A stretch of 13,495 nt of DNA from Rhodocyclaceae bacterium UBA6160 (GCA_002422995.1 DIUK01000021.1:9433-22927), one strand, 5' to 3'. Shown: positions 1-7,516, counted from the first letter of the stretch. The notes: generated by a model from the letters alone, not told the origin. Made by a program: numbers and translations.

Positions 1-8
1 AAGTATCT

Positions 9-1184
9 TTAACGGAGCCTTTGTTCCACATGCACGGCAAGCTCGGGAGGCAATCCAGGCAGGCTGCGTGCTTTCAGGTAAGCCTCGTGCGCTGCGGCGC
101 TTTGCCCGTCAGTTTCTAATGCAATACCTAACCCAGCCCACCAGCGCGCTTCAGTTGGGGCAAGCTGAGTAGCCAGTTGGTAGTGCTTGGCAGCTTCGCT
201 CGCTCGCCCAGCGCGGTTGAGCAGGGTCGCTAGAAAGCCCTGGTACTCAGCATTTTTTTCTCCACTGGCGGCTTGCTGTTGCATCAGACCCAAGGCGTCG
301 GCGGCTTGGTTTCGCTCGACAAACAAGCGCGCGAGTGTCAGGGTTGACGTCATACGTGTGGCAGGTATTGATATGCCTTCACGCAATACGGGCTCTACTG
401 CACTCCACTGCTGGGCAGAAATCAGCAGGCTTGCTAGTGATTGACGAGCCGCAATATGCTCAGGGGATAGTGATAAGGCCGTTTGATAATGCGTGATGGC
501 TTCTTTTAACCGTCCTGTACGCTGCGCTTCACGTCCTTGTTGATATAAAGCATCTGCTTGTTCTGTGGGGCTGGCAACATGTTCTTGCTTGCTGATGCGA
601 GGTGAGATGAGGGCAAGTGACTCATGAGGGCCACCAGGTGACATGGAAGTTGAACTATTGGTATTTGTTGTTGGTAAATCGTCTTTGCCAGTGGCAGATG
701 GTGTCTTTTTTAGTGGTGCTTGCGTATCTGCCCGAAGGTGGTTGGCGGAAGATAAATTCAGTGGCGGTTCAAGTGGCTCAGCTGTGCTTGGCAGTACGGT
801 TTTTTTCGTGGGTGCGGGCGGTATTGCAGCAGAAACGGCTGGTTGGGGAGGCACTATTTGGGCGGATGTTAGTGGAGTAGCGGCTACTGTAGCAACACGG
901 GTTGATGTGGCCACAGATGGAGGGGGCATGGGTGTTGACGCTACTGCAACCAGTGATGATTCAATGTGTTTGGTGCGGTCTGCTGAAGGCGATTTTTGCC
1001 ATTGCCACCAAATGACAAGACAAATAACGATGAGTATTAGCATAAGGAGAAAGCGCAGTCGCCATGGCGAAGCGACTTTTTGTCTTGCTGCAAGAGGTGT
1101 TACTGCTGTGGGTAGGGCGTAACGCTCGGCATCGCTGGCTCGACGCGCATCCAGGTCGCGCAGCATTTTATTCACTAGACTCAT
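9..1184 (-). CDS. mshN: MSHA biogenesis protein MshN, TPR-containing inner-membrane protein
   Basis: A 391-residue protein. An N-terminal cytoplasmic segment (MSLVNKMLRDLDARR, the typical MshN opening) leads to one membrane helix at about residues 45-61. A long Pro/Ala/Ser/Thr-rich periplasmic linker follows (about 75-200), then a TPR domain from about 207 to the end (for example AITHYQTALSLSPEHIAA at 229-246). I start it at the ATG at 1184, not at an in-frame start 24 codons upstream. This ATG gives the family N-terminus, lies 7 bp after the mshM stop, and has GGTGA about 8 nt upstream that overlaps that stop. MshN is thought to act with MshM in secretin or pilus assembly; its exact role is not settled in the family. 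The stop codon (TAA) is 8 bp from the window edge, so the gene is complete. It is the last msh gene visible; others could follow outside. Confidence 0.92.
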   Translation of the reverse strand: MSLVNKMLRDLDARRASDAERYALPTAVTPLAARQKVASPWRLRFLLMLILIVICLVIWWQWQKSPSADRTKHIESSLVAVASTPMPPPSVATSTRVATVAATPLTSAQIVPPQPAVSAAIPPAPTKKTVLPSTAEPLEPPLNLSSANHLRADTQAPLKKTPSATGKDDLPTTNTNSSTSMSPGGPHESLALISPRISKQEHVASPTEQADALYQQGREAQRTGRLKEAITHYQTALSLSPEHIAARQSLASLLISAQQWSAVEPVLREGISIPATRMTSTLTLARLFVERNQAADALGLMQQQAASGEKNAEYQGFLATLLNRAGRASEAAKHYQLATQLAPTEARWWAGLGIALETDGQSAAAHEAYLKARSLPGLPPELAVHVEQRLR

Positions 1185-1191
1185 CGTATTT

Positions 1192-2034
1192 TCACCAGGT
1201 TCTCCACCACGAAATTTTTCTTGTTCCTTCCGTATCGCGTCCGGCTTGCACGACATGGTTTTTAGTGACTACGGGCTTGCCTTCGCCAAAGGCGAGCAAG
1301 AGCGCCTTGTGTGCCAGAATATTCACTAAGCGTGGTGTGCCAAAAGATAAGTGCCACAGTATTGCAGAAGTGTTTCCTGCAAATAGATCATTTCCCCGAT
1401 ATCCGGCAACGCGCAGCCGATGGCCCAGATAGTGAGCGACTTCTTCGCGATGCAGACCGGGCATGCGATAGTGCAGCACAATACGTTGCCGCAATTGGCG
1501 AACTGCCGGGTTGGCTAGCTTTTCGTCGAGTTCGGGTTGGCCGAACAGAATGACTTGAACCAGCTTTTGTTTTTCTGTTTCCAGATTTGACAGTAAGCGC
1601 AAAGTTTCCAGACTTTCCAGCGGCATGCATTGTGCCTCATCGAGTACGACAATCACTTTTTTCCCGTTGGCTGCTTGCTCTAGCAAATGCCGATTGATGA
1701 GCTTGATCAACTGGAAGCTGGGGTCATGTAGTGCATCTGTCAGTGCCAGATTCAATTCTTCGGCAATGGCACCGAGTAATGCGCGTGGATCCAGCATCGG
1801 GTTGGGCAGGTAAGCGATGACATGGTTTTCGTCTAGTGTTGATAGCAAGCGACGGCAGAGCAGCGTCTTGCCAGTGCCGACTTCCCCCGTGATTTTGATA
1901 AATCCTTCGCCGGCGGATAGGCCAATCAATAAGGTATTGAGTGCTTCCTGGTGAGCGTCGTTGGAATAAATAAAGCTGGTGTCAGGCGTTATCCCAAAGG
2001 GAAATTCGGACAGACCAAAATGGTTGAGATACAT
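1192..2034 (-). CDS. mshM: MSHA biogenesis protein MshM, ExeA/GspA-type AAA+ ATPase
   Basis: A 280-residue P-loop ATPase of the ExeA family. Walker A is GEVGTGKT (50-57), Walker B VIVVLDEAQ (127-135), a sensor-like ILFGQPELD follows at 162-170, an arginine-rich RQLRQRI at 179-185, and a sensor-2 type motif SFGTPRL at 230-236. No C-terminal peptidoglycan-binding domain or membrane segment is evident, unlike full-length ExeA, so the protein is probably cytoplasmic or associated with the membrane through partners. ExeA relatives help assemble the secretin through peptidoglycan. By analogy, and from its place between mshL and mshN, MshM probably supports MshL assembly (inference). It starts 10 bp after the mshL stop, with only a weak AGG-like ribosome site, and its stop is 7 bp before mshN. 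Confidence 0.95.
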   Translation of the reverse strand: MYLNHFGLSEFPFGITPDTSFIYSNDAHQEALNTLLIGLSAGEGFIKITGEVGTGKTLLCRRLLSTLDENHVIAYLPNPMLDPRALLGAIAEELNLALTDALHDPSFQLIKLINRHLLEQAANGKKVIVVLDEAQCMPLESLETLRLLSNLETEKQKLVQVILFGQPELDEKLANPAVRQLRQRIVLHYRMPGLHREEVAHYLGHRLRVAGYRGNDLFAGNTSAILWHLSFGTPRLVNILAHKALLLAFGEGKPVVTKNHVVQAGRDTEGTRKISWWRTW

Positions 2035-2044
2035 GGCCTGACCG

Positions 2045-3799
2045 TTACGGTGCAGCTTTCATGGTGGGTTGATAGGCTTGCAAACGCTCCTGCACTGCTT
2101 TGATGTCCTGTGTCCAGCTTTGGTCGTTGCGAATGATGGTTGGCTTGATCAGAATGACTAGTTCGCGTTTGATCATGCCACTATTCTTCTGTCCGAGCAG
2201 ATTGGCAACAATGCCGGTTGCACCTGGTAGCTGCGAGCGATCAGAGCTTTGCTCTTGACGCATTAAACCGCCAATGGCAACAATGTTGCCGTCCTGGATA
2301 CGGACGATGCTGTCGGTCTCGTTAATGTTGCTGGTGGCCAAAGGCAAGCTGAAAGAGCCCAAGGTGCCCATGTTGACGGTTTTGTTTTTCTCATTGACGA
2401 CACTCACCATCGGATGTACATGTAAAACAATATTGCCGTCGTCGTCAATCTGCGGTGTGACATCGAGGGAGATGCCGGAGAAGTAAGGTTCTAATGTCAA
2501 GCTTGGGGTGACGATGGTGCCTGTTGTAGTTGTCGTGGTTGATGTCGTCAGGTTGGTAATAAAGAGTTCATCTGTGCCGACTTTGAGCACGGCTTTTTGG
2601 TTGTTGACCGTTGCAATGCGGGGGCTGGAAAGTACGGTGACACTGCCTTGTGTTTCAAGAAAATTAAGCAGTGCCGAAAAGTTTGCGGACTGGAAGGCAA
2701 GGCCTAGAAAGCCCTGACCCAGTGCTGACGCAGCAACGAGCCCTCCTGTACCTGCGAGCAAGGTACTGCCATTGGCAAAGAGCTCATCTGAGCTGCCAAT
2801 AGCATCGATTGCATCTGATGGGATGCCACTGATAGCCTGCCCTGGCAGAGCGCGCAGAATAGTCCCAGGTTGAACAACACCCGCAGAAAAGCGATTATTT
2901 TTGCCGTTGAATGTTGACCAGTTAATACCTGATTGATAGCCCTCAGAGAGCGCAACATCAACAATCTTGGCTTCGATCATGACTTGTCTGTCGGCGATCA
3001 ATTGCGTTGCTTTGAGGTATTTTTCCACGTTCGCCAGCTCGCCAGGCATGGCGCGTACCACGACCACGCCCGAGGCGGCATTGATGACGACACTGCGTCC
3101 ATCAGTCGTACCCAGTATGGCCGTTAAGGCTGTTTTCAAATCACCCCAGAAGTCACTGTCGGTGGTCATGCTGACGCGGCTGGTATCGTTGCTGCGTGAG
3201 CTGCTTGCTCCGTTTTCGCCACTGCTACTACTGGCTTGACCTGATTGCGTGTCACCCCCGCCGCTTTTGCCGCCGCCAGCAGTGATCGAATTACCTGTGA
3301 CCCGCAGATCACTAGAGCCTTGTCTGCGACTAGCAAGAAAGTTGATCTGGAAAACCCGTGTTTTCATCGTGTTGGCTTCAATGAAAATACGTTTTCCTTG
3401 TACCCGGTATTCGTATCCGAACAATTCGCGAATTGTATCCAGGGCCTCGAGAAGGGTGGCATTTTTGAGGGTGATGGTGATGTTGCCATTAAGGTCCGGC
3501 GGTAGCAACATGCTGTAAGGTGTGCCTGAAACAAGTGCCATGAATACTTGATTGGCAGGCGCTTCGATAACCGATAAATCAAACCGTGGCTCACTAGGGG
3601 GGCGAATTGGTACTTGCACAAGGCTAGGCATGAGTGCCGAATCAGGTATCACTGGAGCAGCTTTGCGGTTGGCAGTGGCTTGCAATAGCTCGTCATTGAT
3701 TGTATTCATTACAGCGCTGTTTTTATTTTGCGGTGTAGCGCAACCAGCTAAGGTCGTGAGTAAAAGCACTAAGCTTAACCAACGGAGAGGTGGTGTCAT
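2045..3799 (-). CDS. mshL: MSHA pilus outer-membrane secretin MshL
   Basis: A 584-residue secretin lipoprotein, the outer-membrane ring through which the pilus exits. The signal peptide ends in the lipobox LAGC, giving an acylated Cys20. The N-terminal domains (about 70-145) contain the secretin/TonB short-domain region. A Gly/Ser-rich loop (174-205) precedes a second N-domain (216-265). The C-terminal secretin domain (about 270-556) has the hallmark VTVLSSPRIATVNNQKA (387-403), a Thr-rich gate-region loop (418-426), SGISLDVTPQIDDDGN (441-456), GGLMRQE (510-516) and KRELVILIKPTII (544-556). Length and domain order fit MshL. Its ATG overlaps the mshK stop as ATGA, so the two are translationally coupled. 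MshK should be its inner-membrane-side partner, and MshM/MshN follow directly. Confidence 0.97.
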   Translation of the reverse strand: MTPPLRWLSLVLLLTTLAGCATPQNKNSAVMNTINDELLQATANRKAAPVIPDSALMPSLVQVPIRPPSEPRFDLSVIEAPANQVFMALVSGTPYSMLLPPDLNGNITITLKNATLLEALDTIRELFGYEYRVQGKRIFIEANTMKTRVFQINFLASRRQGSSDLRVTGNSITAGGGKSGGGDTQSGQASSSSGENGASSSRSNDTSRVSMTTDSDFWGDLKTALTAILGTTDGRSVVINAASGVVVVRAMPGELANVEKYLKATQLIADRQVMIEAKIVDVALSEGYQSGINWSTFNGKNNRFSAGVVQPGTILRALPGQAISGIPSDAIDAIGSSDELFANGSTLLAGTGGLVAASALGQGFLGLAFQSANFSALLNFLETQGSVTVLSSPRIATVNNQKAVLKVGTDELFITNLTTSTTTTTTGTIVTPSLTLEPYFSGISLDVTPQIDDDGNIVLHVHPMVSVVNEKNKTVNMGTLGSFSLPLATSNINETDSIVRIQDGNIVAIGGLMRQEQSSDRSQLPGATGIVANLLGQKNSGMIKRELVILIKPTIIRNDQSWTQDIKAVQERLQAYQPTMKAAP

Positions 3800-4194
3800 T
3801 TTTGAGTGGTTCCTTTCGGACGGCTGGCCCGATACCGGACAGCACGAGATGGTGAGGCGAGTGTCTTTTTGGCTGCAGGCAAGAGTTGTAGCGTTTCTTG
3901 TCCTTGGGCATTTTGCAACGAAACGGTATTTTCAGTGATGCTCATCACGCGCTTCTCGCCTATTTGATCGCCCACTCGGACGGTTTGTCCGGCGATGATG
4001 GCAGTGGCGTGTTTGCCTTTACCTTTACGTACGATAATTGCTTGCAAGCCCTGACTGCTGCTGTTACCAGCCTCAGACATGGCTGCGGGAGCATCTGCCG
4101 GACGTGTGGGGTCAGGTACTTGAGCCATTGTTTGCATGACGACAAGCAGACATGTCGTGGAGATCAGGAGATGACGTGTCAGGGCGTTATTCAT
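3796..4194 (-). CDS. mshK: MSHA biogenesis protein MshK, PilP/GspC-like periplasmic protein
   Basis: A 132-residue exported protein. An N-terminal signal sequence or anchor covers about 1-24 (hydrophobic LLISTTCLLVVMQTMA). It is followed by DPTRP (28-32), a motif typical of MshK and related pilus-secretion proteins. The C-terminal beta-rich domain carries IIAGQTVRVGDQIG (66-79) and the RVMSITENTVSLQ-type repeat seen in PilP and GspC homology regions. This family bridges the inner-membrane alignment complex (MshI2/MshJ) to the secretin. The start overlaps the mshJ stop by one base (TAATG) and its stop overlaps the mshL start (ATGA), so it is coupled at both ends. The basic tail (residues 115-132) has no recognised function. 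The assignment rests on size, DPTRP, the GxxVxVGD core and its position between mshJ and mshL. Confidence 0.87.
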   Translation of the reverse strand: MNNALTRHLLISTTCLLVVMQTMAQVPDPTRPADAPAAMSEAGNSSSQGLQAIIVRKGKGKHATAIIAGQTVRVGDQIGEKRVMSITENTVSLQNAQGQETLQLLPAAKKTLASPSRAVRYRASRPKGTTQK

Positions 4195-4925
4195 TACATA
4201 ACCAGCCAGTCTTTATCTAGGCTCAAGGTATAGACGCGTAGGGTTAGCACGTTACGCGGATATTTTTCGACGGTGAGATTGATGCTATTCCACATGAGTC
4301 GTTGTGGCATTGATTCAAGACCTCTCAAATAATTGAGCAAATCAGGGTAATTGCCAGCCAGACGCAATTCGATACCGTGCTGCCAAATACCGTCGGTAGC
4401 CGGTAATGAGGCAGGCTCCGTTGGAGGGGTAGCCTGAGGATCAGTTGCTGTGCCGGATTTTTTAACCTGTGCGCTAATTGCTTGTGGTGGTAAAGTTTTC
4501 AATTCAAGTAATTCGATGCTGCGGTGGCGGGCGAGTAAGTCCTCCAGAAATCCTTGCATGCGGGAAGGGGACACCATGCCTTGTTCAAAGCGGTTGAGCC
4601 GGCTGTTAACTTCGTTGAGTGCTGATTTTAATTCGCTGAGACGTTTTTGATTTGCTGCATCCGGGGACAAAGTCGTTTGCAGTGCTGCAAGCTGTGCTTG
4701 CTGTTGTAAAAGCTCGTTTTGTGTTGTTGTGATTTCAGTGCGCATGGCACGTGTTTTTAGGCTGGCGGCATCAATCCCAAAGCTAAATAATAGAAAACCC
4801 ACGCCGAAAATTAGTACGCCAGCAAGAATGGCGCGCTCGCGGCGGGGCCGGGCGCTGAACTGATCGCACCAGCTTTGCCATTTTGCGCGCGCATTTTTCT
4901 TCAGCGTTTTTACATCTGGCTTCAT
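4194..4925 (-). CDS. mshJ: MSHA biogenesis protein MshJ, PilO/GspM-like
   Basis: A 243-residue bitopic inner-membrane protein of the PilO/GspM type. A basic cytoplasmic N-terminus is followed by one membrane helix at about 32-50 and a Gln/Leu-rich coiled coil at about 55-115. The periplasmic ferredoxin-like domain contains MQGFLEDLLARH (123-134) and ends in a beta strand with VYTLSLDKDWLVM, as in known MshJ proteins. A Pro/Thr/Ala-rich stretch (about 155-178) interrupts the periplasmic domain and looks like a low-complexity insertion. MshJ should pair with MshI2 to form the inner-membrane alignment complex. Its start overlaps the mshI2 stop (ATGA) and its stop overlaps the mshK start (TAATG). 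Confidence 0.91.
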   Translation of the reverse strand: MKPDVKTLKKNARAKWQSWCDQFSARPRRERAILAGVLIFGVGFLLFSFGIDAASLKTRAMRTEITTTQNELLQQQAQLAALQTTLSPDAANQKRLSELKSALNEVNSRLNRFEQGMVSPSRMQGFLEDLLARHRSIELLELKTLPPQAISAQVKKSGTATDPQATPPTEPASLPATDGIWQHGIELRLAGNYPDLLNYLRGLESMPQRLMWNSINLTVEKYPRNVLTLRVYTLSLDKDWLVM

Positions 4926-5629
4926 TTGCTGTCCCCGATTGAGCTCATGGGTGTTAGTACAAAATGCATGGTGCGGCGGGGCGTGGTGGACGATGTTCTC
5001 GATAAGGAGGGAAAAGTCGGCGCTGGTGAGACGGCGGCTTGTGTTGCTAGTGTTGTATTTGCGGCGCTGGTTGTGTCAGCGCTTGTGTCTCGCTGCAAGC
5101 TGAGGGCAGAAAACTGCCGCCCTTGAAACAAGGTTTCGCGGCCGAGACGACGAATATATTCAGGTACTGTTTTTTCATCGTAAGTACTGCCGCGAATTTC
5201 CATATTGGCACCACCCGAGCTGAGTGTGAAACCTGTCAACCATAATCCAGTGGGTACTTGGCGCGCAAAGCCTGAAAGAAATGTTGAAAAGCCCTGACTA
5301 TTGCCGACGGTGCCACTCTCTAATAAGTGCACAATTTCATCCCGCCGCGATAATGTGGCTTGTGCGTGAGCTATCTCTGCGAGTAGCTGCGGATTGGCGG
5401 GTTGATTGGTACGTTGTGTTGCTTCTTCTACGGCGGCTTTAGTTGTTTCGAGCGTGTTGATTAAAGCGGCAGCTTTTGTTTGGGTTTGGTGCAATTCGCG
5501 TTGCGCAATCACAGTCCAAATACCTAACAAGAAAAAAACAATGGCGGCGGCAAGAGCGACATAATTCAGGTGAAGCCAGTCGCGGACATTTAAAAAACGC
5601 GCATGGTATAGATTGATTTGCGCACTCAT
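4922..5629 (-). CDS. mshI2: MSHA biogenesis protein MshI2, PilN-like
   Basis: A 235-residue PilN-like protein. The short N-terminal MSAQINLYHARF resembles the PilN INLLP-type peptide that binds the PilM-like partner (here MshI). One membrane helix follows at about 22-41, then a coiled coil at about 43-100 and a periplasmic domain with PTGLWLTGFTLSSGGANMEI (126-145) and YIRRLGRETLFQ (158-169). I use the ATG at 5629, not an in-frame start 15 codons upstream, because it overlaps the mshI stop as ATGA and gives the expected PilN N-terminus. Residues 181-216 are a Ser/Thr/Ala-rich stretch inserted just before the last beta strand (RRTMHFVLTPM), which seems unusual for the family. Its stop overlaps mshJ as ATGA. 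Confidence 0.89.
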   Translation of the reverse strand: MSAQINLYHARFLNVRDWLHLNYVALAAAIVFFLLGIWTVIAQRELHQTQTKAAALINTLETTKAAVEEATQRTNQPANPQLLAEIAHAQATLSRRDEIVHLLESGTVGNSQGFSTFLSGFARQVPTGLWLTGFTLSSGGANMEIRGSTYDEKTVPEYIRRLGRETLFQGRQFSALSLQRDTSADTTSAANTTLATQAAVSPAPTFPSLSRTSSTTPRRTMHFVLTPMSSIGDSK

Positions 5630-6556
5630 GAGGCAGTCTCGTCGCGCAAGGCGGCACCGATGGCGTGCAGGCATTGAAATTGACGCTGAGGGTCAAGCAA
5701 TGCGGGTGTTGCTGAGAGATCAAGCAGGTCAGTGAGGTTTAATACGCTGACATGGATAGATAGATTATTTTGCAGGTGCTCAATGTAGCCTGTGACACCA
5801 GGAATGCGGCTAACGATCAGGCGAGAGAGGGGAACCATGCTATGGCTGCGATCAAAGTTATCCAGCGAGCGTTGCACATCGAGAGCAATTCGCTCAAAAA
5901 GCTGTTCTCGTCGCGCTTCATCAGCTGCCACAAGTTGTTTGGCAGAAATCTCAATATGGCGTGCAATCAACAGCTCACCAGCAAAAGTAAAGGTGAGCAG
6001 GCCCTCGGTATCATCAAAAACCAGCATAGCCAAGCCACGGTCTTCCTCTTCGAGTAGGTTAGCCAGGTTACGTTGTGCGAGTTCGGGTACATCGATCGCA
6101 GTCAACGCTAATTTTGCCGACTGAAAAGATTGCACTAATGGTGCGACGACAGCTTCTGGAGAAATGATAGTAATCACTTGGGGGGGGGCGTCCCAGTGCT
6201 GGCACAGGTAAAAAGTCAATGGCGGCTTGATCTACTGGAAAATCAACTTGATCTTTGAGTTTCCAGCGCAAAATCTCGCGCACTTCGTCGGGCGAGCCCT
6301 CGATCACATCGGTCAGAATGAATTGGTATTGTCCTGTGGAAAGCAGTGCCAAGAGTTTGTAGTTGGCTAATTGCAAGCTTTTTTTCAAGCCAGCCAGTGT
6401 TGTTGTAACGTCCGTATCACAAGCAATGGATTCGGCGAGTAACGTACGCGGCAGGTTGCCTGCGGTACGTTCGATATGCACAAAATCCATGCGGCTGGGT
6501 GTCTGTGTGATAGCCAGCCAGCCGGTGGGGGAATTTTTTTTGGGGAAGAAAAGCAC
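5626..6556 (-). CDS. mshI: MSHA biogenesis protein MshI, PilM-like, interrupted by a frameshift at a C9 tract
   Basis: MshI is the cytoplasmic PilM-like (actin-fold) member of the alignment complex that docks on MshI2. As sequenced it cannot be read in one frame. The first part runs from the N-terminus (SPTGWLAITQ, SRMDFVHIER) to PALGRPP at about 6182 and then goes out of frame, ending at a stop at 6068. The rest (QVITIISPEAVVAPL onward, to the TGA at 5626) continues in the +1 frame. The switch lies in nine consecutive C on the coding strand (6180-6188). With eight C the reading is GRPPQVITI and the protein is 309 residues, normal for MshI. The start is uncertain. I prefer the GTG at 6556 (LFFPKKNSPTGWLAI), which fits the family. 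A TTG at 6631 is also in frame but would lie within the proposed promoter. Neither has a good Shine-Dalgarno. As read, the product is a 162-residue truncated protein. Confidence 0.85.
6180..6188 (-). repeat. C9 homopolymer (G9 on plus strand) at the mshI frame junction
   Basis: Nine G in a row on the plus strand (position 6180 plus eight at 6181-6188), read as CGC CCC CCC CCA on the mshI coding strand. Loss of one C, or gain of two, joins the two halves of mshI. Tracts of this length are prone to slippage in replication, transcription and sequencing. Confidence 0.95.
6534..6541 (-). repeat. A8 homopolymer (T8 on plus strand) near the mshI start
   Basis: Eight T on the plus strand, giving AAA AAA AA in the coding strand at Lys-Lys-Asn just after the proposed GTG start. 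It is followed in the coding direction by a run of five C. The family-like N-terminus reads correctly through it, so it is in frame here. Confidence 0.9.
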
Positions 6557-6604
6557 GGCAAGAAAGGGAATGGGATTGTATGTAAAGTCGCTTAGACACC
6601 CTTT

Positions 6605-6631
6605 ACTATACTTCGCTATCGCTTGGTTCAA
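6605..6631 (-). promoter_or_regulatory. Possible sigma-70 promoter for the mshI-mshN block
   Basis: On the minus strand, TTGAAC (6626-6631) and TATAGT (6605-6610) resemble -35 and -10 boxes, with a short 15-bp spacer. Transcription would begin near 6598, about 40 nt before the GTG start. The site lies just past the pilin terminator, where a new promoter would be needed. It is prediction by eye only. Confidence 0.35.
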
Positions 6632-6748
6632 GCATCAAAAACCGATATGAAACAGCAGTTAATTAGCAGGATTGAGTAATGAAAAATCCATAGAAAAAAG
6701 AAGGATGTGTTCTTTATTCTAGTGTGCAGAAGGACTTCGCAGTAATGC

Positions 6749-6788
6749 AAAACAGGGCGCCAATTGATAGCTATCATTGGTCGCCCTG
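6749..6788 (-). terminator. Rho-independent terminator after the pilin gene
   Basis: On the minus strand, CAGGGCG (6788-6782) pairs with CGCCCTG (6759-6753). The inner stem pairs CCAA with TTGG and TGAT with ATCA around an AGCT loop, with two single-base bulges. Four T follow directly (6752-6749). It lies about 60 nt after the pilin stop codon. The U run is short, so some read-through into mshI is possible. Confidence 0.75.
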
Positions 6789-6846
6789 TAAAAGAAGGAA
6801 ATTGAACTTTCTTTTTAGCTTTTATTTTTAAGTAATACAGGTCAAG

Positions 6847-7419
6847 TTAGCACCCAGCAGTATTACCTGCGGCTGAGGGTGGCGTGGTGGCACCAATAAT
6901 CGGTGCACCGCCTGGGAGTGTTGGCGCAGTGTAGGTAAAGAAACAGGTTGCAGGATTTGATCCGCCATTTACGCGAATGGTGAGTACGGCCCCGGCTCCA
7001 GCGCCACCCCCTGTAGTTGACATCTGTTCTGAGGTTAGGGCAGCTGCTGTTGCAGGAAAGGTGCTGGTTAATCCTGCTGCATCAACTATGCCTTGAAGGT
7101 TGGCTGTCGGATAGCCATTAAGAATGCGAACGCGTCCGGATTCAGTACAAATGTTCGTGGTGTTGTTTGCCGGGTTGGGGCCAAATCCCAACGCGCTTGG
7201 GCAGGCAAGTGTATCTGCAATGCCACCACGCGCCAAGGCTGTGCCATGAATTAGCGCAGAGGCAGCACCGACCGCACCGCGTGCTGCATTGAGTTTGGCG
7301 ATGCGGGCATCACGCTGCAAGTTGGTGAAGCGCGGCAATGCCACGGCAGCAAGAATACCGAGAATGGTGATGACGACGACAAGTTCAATCAAGGTGAAAC
7401 CTTGGTGAGTTTTACGCAT
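6847..7419 (-). CDS. mshA: MshA-family type IV prepilin, probable major MSHA pilin
   Basis: A 190-residue type IVa prepilin. The short basic leader MRKTHQG is followed by FTLIELVVVITILGILAAVA, giving the prepilin-peptidase cut between Gly7 and Phe8, with the +5 glutamate at residue 12. The N-terminal helix continues through ALPRFTNLQRDARIAKL and GAVGAASALIHGTAL, both typical of MshA. The C-terminal half is Gly/Ala/Thr-rich, with cysteines at 73, 91, 159 and 190; Cys159-Cys190 could close the D-region loop. A strong AGAAGGAG ribosome site lies 6 nt before the ATG, and a terminator follows the gene, as expected for an abundant subunit. It sits next to mshF, where mshB is found in Vibrio, so MshB remains possible; no second pilin gene is in the window. 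It is secreted and assembled by MshE/MshG. Confidence 0.92.
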   Translation of the reverse strand: MRKTHQGFTLIELVVVITILGILAAVALPRFTNLQRDARIAKLNAARGAVGAASALIHGTALARGGIADTLACPSALGFGPNPANNTTNICTESGRVRILNGYPTANLQGIVDAAGLTSTFPATAAALTSEQMSTTGGGAGAGAVLTIRVNGGSNPATCFFTYTAPTLPGGAPIIGATTPPSAAGNTAGC

Positions 7420-7486
7420 AGGGTGCTCCTTCTAATAAAAATAGTTAGTGGGGAAGTTTACGTTGTTGCGTTGTTGACAGCGGTTT

Positions 7487-7516
7487 ATTCTACGGCTTGT
7501 TTTCATAAAACTTGAA
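7487..7516 (-). promoter_or_regulatory. Weak candidate promoter for the pilin gene
   Basis: In the 154-bp gap before the pilin, the minus strand has TAGAAT (7487-7492, one mismatch to the -10 consensus) 18 bp from TTCAAG (7511-7516, a poor -35). This would give a leader of roughly 60 nt before the pilin ATG. The gap is AT-rich and holds no gene. Pilin promoters are often activator-dependent, which could explain the weak -35. Confidence 0.3.

Noticed and set aside
643..1122. Plus-strand open frame of 159 codons
   Set aside because: It is antisense to the Pro/Ala/Thr-rich linker of mshN, whose composition leaves the opposite strand open; no ribosome site or recognisable domain.
2519..2548. Thr-run in MshL as a DNA slippage repeat
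   Set aside because: The threonines use mixed codons (ACA, ACC, ACG, ACT), so there is no exact DNA repeat, and Thr-rich loops at this place are usual in MshL.
6068..6219. Two separate genes in place of a frameshifted mshI
   Set aside because: The second part would start at an internal TTG with no ribosome site, and the protein homology runs continuously across the C9 tract, so one broken gene is the better reading.
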